Notes under the pieces: model-generated
Databases searched by the model: none
What the model was told of the DNA's origin: nothing
What the model saw: the letters and a program-made list of their open reading frames with translations, nothing else
NCBI GenBank assembly: GCA_030248195.1
Contig: JASAND010018011.1
Coordinates: 1-64,000, forward strand
DNA length: 64,000 bases
From: Trissonchulus latispiculum
Taxonomy: Eukaryota; Nematoda; Enoplea; Enoplida; Ironidae
Direction: 5' to 3'
In this document: positions 45,285 to 54,563 of the stretch, one piece after another
Layout of the letters: every line of letters begins with the position of its first letter
Position numbering within the stretch: position 1 is the first letter of the stretch
Position numbers and translations under genes: made by a program

Positions 45285-45684
45285 CTGGGCTTATTCTAGT
45301 GGGGTGGGGTGGGGGGCCCCCATAAACACCCTTCCCCCCCCCAAAATCGTTCCCCCCCCAAAAATCGCCCCCCCCCAAAAAAGTGGGTGCCCCTTTTGGT
45401 ACCAACTTTTGCCCTGAAAAATCGCTCAGAAGGCCAAATTTTCAAAAATTTTCCGGCTTCGCCGGAGATTTTTACTCAATTTTTGCCCTTTTCAACACTA
45501 AATCTGCTTATTTTTGCTATGAAAATCAACTTTTATAGTATATGCCAGAAAAATAGCGCTATTTTTAGCATATTTTTCGAAAAATTTTCGCCCCCCCCCC
45601 AAAAATTCCTTGCCCCTCGGACCTTTGGGGGGGGCCCCCCCAAGAAGCCCCCCCCCCAAGAAAAAATCCCTATAATAAGCCCAG
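45285..45684 (+). mobile_element. G-run element with CTGGGCTTATT ends
   Basis: Ends CTGGGCTTATTCTAG and CTATAATAAGCCCAG, inside the ORF2 C-terminal region. 400 bp with six G/C blocks and the mini-hairpin CCGGCTTCGCCGG (45453-45465). A distant relative of the CTGGCTTATT elements; the 5-bp flanks here do not match cleanly. Confidence 0.65.
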
Positions 45685-45716
45685 TGTTGTAACAGATTTT
45701 GTACGGTCGGGTCATT

Positions 45717-46176
45717 CATAGGTGTGGCTGGCGAAAAAAGTGTGGGTGGGGGTTCAGAAAAAAGTAGGGAGGGGGTTTGGCGAAAAAAAGGGGGAGGGGG
45801 GGTCGCGAAAAGTCGATTTGGGGGGAGGGGTAAGAAAAATTTTCTGGGGGGGGTCGGCGAAAAAATTCGAAAAAAGTCGGTTTTTCGTTAAAAAAATGAA
45901 AAATTTTCTCAATTTACAGCTATTTTTAACGATTTTTAGCTTAATTAAGCGAATTCTAGCAATTTTTCGCTAATTTTTGAAATTTTTCGGAAAAATTTCG
46001 AATTTTCAGCTAAAAATTTTCAAAAATTTAGGTAGGGGTTTGAAAATTTTTAGGGGGGAGGGGTCTGAAAAAATCGATTTGGGGGGAGGGGTAGGAAAAA
46101 ATTTTTAGGGGGGGGGGTTGGCGACCCCTCCATTTGGGGGGAGGGGTCCCCCCCACCCCCCCCCAACACACCTATG
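45717..46176 (+). mobile_element. G-run element with CATAGGTGTG ends
   Basis: Left end CATAGGTGTGGCTGGCG, right end CAACACACCTATG. It is 460 bp, very G-rich on the + strand, with long GGGGGAGGGG phrases. The LINE frame resumes directly after it (GMVDINVNEFF). Confidence 0.65.
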
Positions 46177-46425
46177 GGTATGGTTGACATTAATGTAAAT
46201 GAATTTTTTGTATTGTCACCTAGTCGCACATGTCGTGGCCATAATCTTAAGCTTTTTAAACCACATAGTAAGTTAGTCTGTAGGCAAAACTTTTTCAGTA
46301 ATAGAGTGATTTCTATATGGAATGCATTACCTGTTGAAGTTGTTAATGCACCTAATTTGTGCTTGTTTAAACGACGTCTAGCTGAAAATTGTGACTTTTC
46401 TATATTTCTCAAAGGCCTCGTATAA
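46177..46425 (+). pseudogene. LINE family 2 ORF2, C-terminal end
   Basis: About 83 codons with the usual C-terminal pattern of this LINE group (RTCRGHNLKL, FFSNRVISIWNALP, FKRRL) and a stop at 46425. It is cut off from the RT part by two inserted elements. LINE family 1 shows the same pattern (NTRGHLFRL, FFTNRIVNSWNSLP). Confidence 0.85.
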
Positions 46426-46972
46426 GTAGTCGTTTGTCGGCTCGTCGGGGCCTCCCAGATGCAGGTTACATGTTGTCGTACAGCTTTTGTAATTGTGTTT
46501 TTGTTACAGTGAAATATGATTTACCGTTGTACTGTACTCTGGCTTAACCATTAAACCATTAAACCGGGGCCTGGCCCCGCCCCGGCCCCGGTGGTCAGGC
46601 CAGTCCCCGGTTTCAACCGGAGCCTGAACTCAGCTAACTTAGTAGAAGTTTTAACTTGTCTTTTTACTAGAATTTTGCAACCTTTGAAGGCAAAAATGAA
46701 TGGAAACAACTAAAAACAAGAAGATAGTCACTTGACTCAAGGAAAACTACATTAATATATATAGTGTTTGCACCAGATTTTCGTGACCTGTTAAAATGTT
46801 TAAAAAATTGAGCTACTTTCTGCCTTTAAGGCCCTGGCCCCGGCCCCGGTACCGTGGCCGCGATTTGGCCCCGGCCCGGCCCCGGTAGCGGGGCCGCAAT
46901 TTGGCCCCGGTCCTGACGACCGGGGCCGAGAGCTGGCCCCGGCCCCGGTAGTGGCGGCCCGGTGCATCTCTA

Positions 46973-47262
46973 AATCGAAACGCTGATTATACAGGCAGCT
47001 TAGGCCTAGTCATATGCTTTCTTATGAGCTATAGAACACCTCTCTAGGGTGTGCCATTAGGAGAGAAATTGTACCAAACAGGCAGGAAAACCCACTGCGG
47101 AAAAAACCCATATATACATATATACGTATGAGGGGGTAAAACCCAAAAATTTTTTGGAGAGTTATCAGGAGTCTGGGGTTTTTCTAGGCAAAACTCAAAA
47201 ATAAGTGGGGAGACGCCCCCCCACCCTAGTGGGGGGGAGGTCCAAACGTGGGGGGATAAAAT
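46973..47262. other. No gene; short MITE-A-like words
   Basis: Around 47080-47145 the words AAAACCCAC, GGAAAAAACCCA and GGTAAAACCC resemble family-A MITE ends, but no complete end can be defined. Confidence 0.4.
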
Positions 47263-47778
47263 CATAGTTTCCCTGGAACTTTGGGTCTCGGGGGGGGGTA
47301 AATCTTGGCCGACCTCCGAAATGTGATGGGGGGTACCCATAGGTGTAAGGTGGGGGGGGGGGGGGGTTGGGGGGGGTAGCCCCCCCAAGCCTTTTTTCAA
47401 CCCTCCCCCAAAACTTTTTGGGGGGGGACGTCCCCCCCCCAACTGGGGGGGGGGGGGGTAGTCGCGCCGAAGGCGCGAAAAATGGCCAAAAATTGGGTAT
47501 TTTTGGGTAAATTTTGTAAAAATTTTCAAAAATGTCCAAATTTTTGGCTTAAACTGTTTATTATTATGAGAAATACACGTTTTTAACTGTATTATGGATC
47601 TTATGACTCAATATTGTCTTTATTTTGGACTTGGAAACATGTTGGCAATCAAGTTTTTGAGTTTAAAACCACTGTCTAATGTTAAAATTACTTTATGGTT
47701 AGATGTTTTTCATCATTAGCAACGGCTGAAAATGCGATTTTTGGCATAAAAAATGAAAAATTTTTTTGGGGGAGGGTT

Positions 47779-47809
<31 letters not shown>

Positions 47810-48231
47810 GGGGGGGTCGCCCCCCCCCCAGAAAATGTTGGGGGGGGAGCCTCCCCCACCCCAAATCTCCGTTACACCTATGCCCCCCCCAACCCCCCCC
47901 CCAGAATTCGGACCTCAGAAATTTCGAAAAATGGCCAAAAAATGCAAAATTTTCTGTAATTTAGCCCTTTTTTCATCAAAATAAGGCTTGTTCTTAACGT
48001 TTTAGGTGTTTTTGCACCGTTTTAAAGCGATTTTAGGTCAAAATTTTAGAAAAATTTTTCAAAAAATGACCATTTTTCGACCAAATTTAGCTAGCTTTTT
48101 GGGTCCAAAAATCGTTGGGGGGGTTCGGGGGGGGGGGGTAGCCGAAAGTTGGGGGAGGGTAAGTCAAAAAATCTAAAAATTTTGGGGGGGGGGGGGGATA
48201 CCCCCCCCCCCCCCCCCCCAAGGAAACTATG
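47263..48231 (+). mobile_element. hAT element with CATAGTTTCC ends, copy 2
   Basis: Ends CATAGTTTCCCTGG and CCAAGGAAACTATG. GATAAAAT is repeated exactly at 47255-47262 and 48232-48239. It shares its 3' part with 19345-19701 and carries a further element (47338-47882) with CATAGGTGTAA ends. Long G or C runs are present, up to nearly 30 bases. Confidence 0.85.
47338..47882 (+). mobile_element. Nested G-run element with CATAGGTGTAA ends
   Basis: Left end CATAGGTGTAAGG, right end CGTTACACCTATG, inside the hAT copy 2. The flanks are G/C runs, so the target duplication cannot be read. It holds the mini-hairpin TCGCGCCGAAGGCGCGA (47462-47478). Confidence 0.55.
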
Positions 48232-48239
48232 GATAAAAT

Positions 48240-49060
48240 GGGCTAAAAATGCCAAAAATACCGTATAAAAAGCCTTTGGGCATTTTTGGAAAATATTTCT
48301 GGGGGGTTTGGAAAAATGGCTGGGGCGTTGCCCCCCCCAAACACCCCCAATTACACCCATATATTACATTACATTACATTACATTACATTAAATTACACC
48401 CTCCACTCCAACCACCCCACTCAAAAAAAATTTGGGACCTCCGAAAATTAAAAAATGGCCTAAAACTGATGCGTTCTGCGTTCTAACGCTTTTTTCGTCA
48501 AATAGGCTTGTTTTGATAGTTTTAGGCGTGTATACACGGTTTTAAAGCGATTTTAAGTCAAAATTCAAAAAACTTATTCAAAAAATGACCATTTTCGGGC
48601 AAAATGGAGCTAACACTTTGGGGTGGGGCGGGGCATAGGTCAGGTGTACCACCTGTTTGGGTTGGGGGGGGAGTAGAAGGTCCAAATTTGGCTCGGGGGA
48701 CCCCACCCAAATCCGAAATTTGGGGGAGGGGGACCCCCCCTAAACTGTACCCAAGTTTTTTTGGCTAAAAATGCTCCTTTTTCGATGTACAGTACATTAA
48801 ACATACTCAAAAGCTTCTGTCAATAGTTTTCGTATGCGAAAATGGGGCTTGAAAATTGACAAATTTGTGCTAAAATATGCCTAAATTAGCCCAGATTGTG
48901 GTTTATAATTGCGCATATTACCTTTTAATTGCTATAAATAACCATCTTTAGCTCTTTATATGTGATTTATAGCCATTTTTACGAATTTTTTTCAAAAATT
49001 TTCAGAAATTGCAAAAAATTTTTTCAAAAATTTTGCATTTTTTACCTGGTTTGGACCCAA
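48240..49060. other. Further G-run repeat fragments; no gene
   Basis: A TTACA pentamer microsatellite at about 48362-48392 and G-rich blocks near 48300, 48620-48740. Stretches at 48470-48600 repeat parts of 47960-48110 (TTTTAGGCGTG..., GTTTTAAAGCGATTTTA...), indicating diverged copies of the CATAGTTTCC element. Confidence 0.5.
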
Positions 49061-49301
49061 TTTTAGGGGGGAGGGGGGTTTGAGCTCGGCTTGGGGGGGA
49101 GTAGTTGAGGTCGGGTAGGGGGGAGGGGGGTCTGGCCTCTCCGTGGGGGGGGGTCTCACAGGGGGCAAACTGTAGCCTGGTACACCTATGGGGTGGGGGT
49201 AGCCGAAAGTTGGGGGAGGGTATGCCAAAAATTCTTGGGGGCAAAGAGCAAAGAGGGTCGAAAATTTTGGAGGGAGACAGTTTACTGCCCCCCCCCCCAT
49301 C
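49061..49301 (-). mobile_element. G-run element fragments with CATAGGTGTAC ends
   Basis: TGGTACACCTATG near 49178-49190 next to GGGGGCAAACTGT matches, in reverse, CATAGGTGTACCAGG near 18476. 49190-49290 repeats GGGGGTAGCCGAAAGTTGGGGG from 48135-48160. The ends are not resolved. Confidence 0.5.
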
Positions 49302-49729
49302 CTGACGTGGCGTAACCTGTCTTAGTGTCTTCTTGTCGTCCTTCGATTCCCCTTCCTGGCAACAATCCTTGTCATATCAGAAAAGCCAACCAATACAACA
49401 CCAATTACTAAATTAGAAAGAAAACTGCTGAAACATCAATTATTCAAACAAATGCAATACGTCTAAAGTTCATCAAAATTTTTATACAGCTGCTAACATA
49501 GAATCTTTAAATTTTCAGAAACGAAATCATGAAAAAATGTTTATTTTACAGTCTGCGCATGCGCAGCTGTCACGTGATTTGTATTTATCGCTACTTTATG
49601 AAAGTTTGCGGTAGTTTCTCCTCATTTTAACCTGTATTTACAAGCATTCCAAGTTTGTCTTTGTGCGCCACTGATTTTTATCTATATTTGTTAATAATTC
49701 GTCTGCATGTAAAAGATCATTGCTTTGAC
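49302..49729. other. Upstream region of the SRP RNA gene; no other feature seen
   Basis: Repeat-poor AT-rich sequence. CTGCGCATGCGCAGC near 49553-49568 is a perfect dyad, resembling an NRF1-type site (TGCGCATGCGCA), about 200 bp upstream of the RNA gene. Confidence 0.45.
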
Positions 49730-49737
49730 TATAAAAG
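49730..49737 (+). promoter_or_regulatory. TATA box of the SRP RNA gene
   Basis: TATAAAAG lies 31 to 24 bp before the predicted first base (49761). External upstream elements are known to assist polymerase III at 7SL genes; a TATA box at this distance fits that. Confidence 0.65.
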
Positions 49738-49760
49738 CTTGTTTTAACCCAAAGTTTTCG

Positions 49761-50057
49761 GCCGGGTGGTTTGGCAGCCGCCTGTAACCCAGCTACTTGG
49801 GGGCCGGGACTGGTGGACGGCTTGAGACTGGGAGCCCTGTGTGGCGCCCTCCCACGTTGACCAGGCGTCCGCACCAAGCATGGCGTCAATATGGCACTGC
49901 ACTGGGAACTCTGCAGAGCCAGGTTGCTTAATGAGGGGTGATAACGGCCCAGGGCGGAAACGCAGCAGGCAAAAGCCCCCGCGTCATGACAGTGGTGGGA
50001 TAGCGCTTGCGAGTGGGGAACGTCATACAGCCTGGTCAATAAAGTTGGACCCAGTCC
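49761..50057 (+). ncRNA. RN7SL: Signal recognition particle RNA (7SL RNA)
   Basis: RNA scaffold of the signal recognition particle, which halts and docks ribosomes making secreted proteins at the ER. The 5' end GCCGGGTGG...GCCTGTAACCCAGCTACT matches the Alu domain (UGUAA loop for SRP9/14). The S domain follows: GGCGTCCGCACCAAG near 49864, the GGCGTCAATATGG loop of helix 6 (SRP19) near 49883, and the helix 8 symmetric-loop sequence GGAAACGCAGCAGG near 49955 (SRP54 binding) with AAAAGCCCCCG. GTGGGATAGCG near 49992 and CAGCCTGGTCAATA close the Alu part. The length of about 297 nt is normal for animals. Because the S domain is complete and no A-tail is present, this is the gene and not an Alu-type SINE. 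Confidence 0.95.
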
Positions 50058-50062
50058 TTTTT
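50058..50062 (+). terminator. Polymerase III terminator of the SRP RNA gene
   Basis: A run of five T follows CCCAGTCC at the predicted RNA end, the standard stop signal for RNA polymerase III. Confidence 0.8.
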
Positions 50063-50196
50063 GAATTTAGTTTAATGAATGAAACTACTTTTACTATTTC
50101 AATTAATAATTTTCTTTTATTTTAACAATTATGCTTTTCTTATTTAATATTCAATCCCTGCGCGTCCGTCTCTTTTTTAAGTTAATAGTCTGTCTT

Positions 50197-50534
50197 TAAT
50201 GTGGTGATTCCTTTTTTAGACATCACCTTTCAACAATTATGACTCAGCTATATCTAACGATAGGTAAATGCTAGAAAGTTGCTTCAAGTTTGAAAATGTA
50301 CAGCGCAATGAAATCTTTCGAAGGAGTACAGCTATAATTATGCAACTGCTGCCAAACTGTCAAAAATTGGCAAAGTTACCCTGAACGCAGTAGTTGAATT
50401 TTTGAAAGCGTTGCAGGATATTAGAACGCTAAAAGTACTCTTTTGGGAAAGTTTCATGAAATTTCATCTTGTATATTGAGCCGTCAGCCAATGAATGATA
50501 CGCGAACGCGCCCAGAAGGAATCGCCACCTTGAG
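50197..50534 (+). mobile_element. TTAA-type element with GGTGGTGATTCC ends, short copy
   Basis: Left end TGTGGTGATTCC, right end GGAATCGCCACCTTGAG, inverted copies 338 bp apart. It shares words with the longer copy at 60318-61310 (TTTGATGAAAC/TTTCATGAAA..., CGTTCTAACACC, GGCAGCTGCT). The TTAA borders are worn (TTAA/TTGA). Confidence 0.65.
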
Positions 50535-51170
50535 TTAGATGTATTTGTTCATTTATCCATCTTATTCATCATTTAGTCATCTTCAATTTATTTTTAATTG
50601 CTGTCTTCCACACATTCGCTCACACCCATGGTCTATTTTAATCTTTCCTTTCTTTTTGGTTTTTCTCAAACCCGTGGCTTAATGCCATAAGATTCTAGTG
50701 CCTGTTAGATTCGCACAAAGCCCCTGAACCGGACTCCAACCCTTCTGCGCTGCCTCAGGGGATAAAATTCGGCGGGTAAAGCTAGCACATTCCGGGCAAA
50801 ATGCAACCGAGTTTCCAACTGAGCAGCTTGAATCCGTCTCGTGTAAACGTCAGTGAATTAGACAGCACAGTACCTTCTTCTTCTCTTATCTTCCTGTCCT
50901 GAGACAACCAGACAGTTTCAAAGAGTACAGTATTGCTGTTGCTGAATATCGCGAGAAGTCACCTATCTATTCTTATTCACTGAAAAACGCAAAAAATATT
51001 TAAAACATTTTGCATTTACGGAAACAGAAAATATTGTAGAAAGTTACAAGTTTTATAAATAAGCTGAGTGATCAACCAGACACATTTTATTGCATTGTTA
51101 GGCTGAACTCTTGCGTTTTGTTGGTTTTGTTTAACCAACGACATGGTGGGATGGTTGTTCCGATAAGAAA
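50535..51170. other. No recognisable feature
   Basis: AT-rich unique-looking sequence; no open frame or RNA I can support. Confidence 0.5.
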
Positions 51171-51236
51171 TTGACCGGGCCGGGCCCGGGCCCGGGCCTA
51201 AATTTTCAGCCGGGCCGGGCCCGGCCGCGTATTTAT
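51171..51236. repeat. GGGCCCGGGCC-rich palindromic block
   Basis: Alternating GGGCC and CCGGG words form two self-complementary clusters around AAATTTTCAG. It may be the end of a GC-rich hAT, but a partner end is not seen. Confidence 0.5.
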
Positions 51237-51240
51237 AAAA

Positions 51241-51380
51241 TGTACACTTGATTCGCGCAGCAAGAAAGTGTACAGCGATGTCGCGCACTTTTTCAAAATG
51301 TACATGCGAATTAGCGCAGCAGGAAAGTGTACAACGATTTCGCGCACCCTAAGAAAGTGTACACCGTATTCGCGCAGCAC
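51241..51380. repeat. Five ~29-bp tandem units with TGTACA and CGCGCA boxes
   Basis: Units start at about 51241, 51269, 51299, 51328 and 51358. Each holds TGTACA, 5-8 variable bases and TCGCGCA (or TAGCGCA), then an A-rich linker. The boxes are conserved while linkers vary. Confidence 0.8.
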
Positions 51381-52190
51381 TATATATGTATATATGAGTT
51401 TCATTTTAAACACACATGGAGCTATATAGGCGCGGGTATATATATTTAGATGCTAAAAAACCATACGTCAAGCCATACGTGTACAAGATTTTTTGGCATT
51501 TCCAACTGTTATGATATAATACATAATAAGGGAAACAATGATTTGGATTTCATGCTGTTTTACTGAGATGCAACTTCAATTTAATACTGAACAAAATTCC
51601 AAGATTTGTGAATCAAAATAAGGAACTGTCTCAAAATTGAAGTTAAAATAAATAGGATTTTCCAGCAAAAATACGTTTTAGAAATCGTATATGAGATTTA
51701 TTTTTTAACTTAAACAAAAACTACAAAAATCCGTCATATTATTTTCTTTCAAAGCTATTTGTGCAGAAGTTCAAAAGCTAAAGTTTAGTGCCCATTCTTT
51801 GCGTAAACAAAAAGTGGAAAAGTCAGACTAGCAGACAAAACAAAAGCATAAGAAATCGCATTTGTGCTGGAAGAGGAAACGTTTCAGAAATTTTTGCTGA
51901 TTTTTAATTTTGAGACGGTTCCTAATGCTTAATTATGTATTCTGAATTTATTTCTAGAAAACTTATTTTGGTCAACTTGAAGCTTTTCCAAGGTGTCAAT
52001 AAAATTGCAAAATATTACAATATTTTCAGTTCAGGTCTTGGTATTAAGGGACAGCATAGGCCTTTGTCTAAAAGTGCACAAACACCTCCGTCATTTTAAC
52101 CAAATATATAATGAAAAACGACAAAATTAAAATGTTGCATTAAAACGCATTAAAATGCGCATTAAAATGTCGCAGTTAATGTGGTTGTCA

Positions 52191-54029
52191 CGGTGAAATT
52201 TTTCCCCCTAGAAATTTTTCCCCCCGGAAAAATTTCACCGGTGAAATCTTTCCCTCCGGAAAAATATTCCCGGAGAAATTTTTCCGGGGGGAAAAATTTC
52301 ACCGTTCAGTTGTAAACATATAATTTTTAACATCTATTTTCAACTTTCCAATTAATTTCTTTTTTCCGAATCGAATTTTTAATTGTTTCCTAACGTAATT
52401 AACAATATTATTTATGAAGTAATTTCATAAGGAGAAGGCCCCAGATCCTAACAAATAATAAAATTCTCAAAACTGATATTAATATAAATTTGCCTTGAAT
52501 TCTTCCGTTTTAGAGATGCAACATAATTTTTTAAGGTCACAGATGTAAAAAGGTTCAATGTGAGAGATTTAATGGTTGCACTTGATTATTACTGTACTTA
52601 TTATTTAAAATAATATATTATTAATTATTAATTAATTAATTAATTAATATATATCATTATTATATTATTGTTATGTGATTAAAAAATACTTATTTAAAGC
52701 TTATAATCAGAACATTCAAATGAGTTCACGAAACTAGCTAAATTAACAAAAATTTTCTGACATAAAGGCTAAGTATAGGATAAAAATTTTTGAATATTGA
52801 TTTCTCAAAACTGTAGAATAGAATCGACCCAAATGTGTTTATGTGACCACCATTATTGAGGAAATCAGTTTTGTCAAAATTACTGCCAAATCTTTTGGAG
52901 AATTTTGATACTCAATCGCTTTATTCATAATGATTTACTTTCTACTCAATTTATACAATCTAATTGCACATTTGATAATGCCTACTAGCTGGAGTTCGTT
53001 GCTTTAAGTTAGAGATTTGGCCGAAACCCCCAGTTGGCAAGACTGCGATTACTTTGTTTTAAACATCAATTTCTCAAAAAGGCCAATTTCTTGTAAGGTC
53101 AAATACTGTGTTAGTGGGATTATATGGGATGGGAAAAAGCAAGTACCGACAAATGGGATGGGATGGGACGGTGAATTTGAAAATCTGGTGGGATGGGATG
53201 GGATGTAATCGGAGAATTCGTCCCATTTGCCACCTCTGGTTGTTTTTGAGAAATCGATGCTCAAAACAAAATAATCGCAGTTTTATCAAAATCGTTTTTC
53301 GACCCATTTCCTAGCTTAGAGCAACGAACTCCTCCAGCCAATAGGATTTGATAAAATGTGCAATGAGACTGTGTAGATCGATTATAAATATATGTATTTA
53401 TAAATATAGTATATGTATTTTCCAAAGGATATAGGATCTTTAAAAAATAGACCTAAAGAACCAATAAATCCTTGAAAATTTGGGGACAAAAGAATTGGCT
53501 TAACTTCAATTAGTTCAACTTTAATTTTACTCTATATTTCCGTTTTTTAATCCGTTTGTATTTTTGGAATCGAATCCGCAAATAAGGGAGCATTACAAAA
53601 ACACATAGGTACAGTAATATGATCAAGTGCAGCCATTAAATCTCTCACATTGAACATAATATCTACATCTGTTACCTTTTAAAAAATTACATGTTGCATC
53701 TCTAAAACGGAAGAATTCAAGGCAAATCTATATTAATCTCAGTTTTGAGAATTTTATTATTTGTTAGGATCTGGGGCCTTCTCCTTATGAAATTACTTCA
53801 TAAATAATATTGTTAATCACGTTAGGAAACAATTAAAAATTCGATTCGGAAAAAAGAAATTAATTGGAAAGTTGAAAATAGATGTTAAAAATTATATGTT
53901 TACAACTGAACGGTGAAATTTTTCCCCCCCGGAAAAATTTCTCCGGGAATATTTTTCCGGAAGGAAAGATTTCCCCGGTGATATTTTTCCGGGGGGAAAA
54001 ATTTCACCGGTGAAATTTTTCCGGAGGGA
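52191..54029. mobile_element. Foldback element with CGGTGAAATTTTTCC ends
   Basis: Long inverted ends of about 410 bp (52191-52600 and 53611-54029), diverged by several percent. The outer ~115 bp of each is a chain of GGTGAAATTTTTCC/GGAAAAATTTCACC palindromes. The inner parts share TTTACAACTGAACGG and GGATCTGGGGCCTTCTCC. An AT microsatellite of TTAAT units lies near 52608-52660. No transposase in the 1.0-kb centre. Confidence 0.85.
53003..53316. repeat. Small inverted repeat with a TGGGATGGGA core
   Basis: 53030-53085 and 53238-53310 are imperfect inverted copies (AATCGCAGT, TTTGTTTT, TTTCTCAAAAA). Between them lies GGGATGGGATGGGA-type sequence. The same arm sequence occurs once at 26936-27010. 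Confidence 0.6.
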
Positions 54030-54555
54030 ATTGCCTAGATTGCTGTAGAAATATCACCCTGAAAATATTATATTGTCAACAACACCAATTATTATATACA
54101 TAAGGCATTGGTCCAAGATTTTGGGATATTTATGTGTCGAAGTTATGCTGTTTGGCAGGAAAACACGGCTGAATTTTGACTTACATAATTTGTGGAAACG
54201 TACGCATTTTCTATTGTAGGGCTCCAGGTTGCAGGGATGGGCTTAACCTAATTCAGCTCTTGGTGGAGCCTCTGGGGAATGTATACAACCTTGTGAAACC
54301 AGTTACCTATTTAGTCAGATCAAATATCTAGTTTTCGAATAATTTATCTCCTCACCGTCACCGACATAGCGGCCAGCAAGACACGAGTTGACTTAACGGT
54401 GATAAGTGTAAATTCCGAAACTTTACAAACATTTTGGACAAAATTACACATTTTTAGCAATTTTCTTTATTTTTCCAAAACATTTCTTAATAATCGCTGG
54501 CTGAAGGCCTTTTAAAATCGTCACTTTACCGTATTTTCTCGCTACAAGGTTTTCA
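54030..54555. other. No recognisable feature
   Basis: No gene, RNA or repeat that I can support. Confidence 0.5.
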
Positions 54556-54563
54556 CCAGTAGT

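Larger units (their letters stand above)
42010..46562 (+). mobile_element. LINE family 2, nearly complete but degenerate
   Basis: A non-LTR retrotransposon with ORF1, endonuclease, reverse transcriptase, C-terminal region and a short tandem tail (TTAAACCA). ACCGG is repeated at 42005-42009 and 46563-46567, consistent with insertion in a hAT end. Coding is broken by three 4-bp TATA insertions (near 43720, 43936, 44504), one 8-bp CGTATATA insertion (near 44151), a single-base loss near 45158 and an 880-bp pair of G-run elements (45285-46176). The 5' end is probably cut within ORF1. Confidence 0.88.
41996..46972 (+). mobile_element. GC-rich hAT (TAGGGATGCACCGG ends) split by LINE family 2
   Basis: Left end TAGGGATGCACCGG, right end CCCGGTGCATCTCTA. 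Without the LINE it would be about 0.42 kb and almost entirely CCGGGGCC-type sequence. The same ends occur at 23488 and 28412. No target duplication is visible; the left flank is a TA run. Confidence 0.65.

Noticed and set aside
41996..46972. An autonomous hAT of 5 kb
   Set aside because: The interior is a LINE, not a transposase; the hAT itself is only about 0.4 kb of GC-rich sequence.
49761..50057. Alu-like SINE
   Set aside because: The complete S domain is present, there is no A-rich tail or target duplication, and a polymerase III terminator follows directly.
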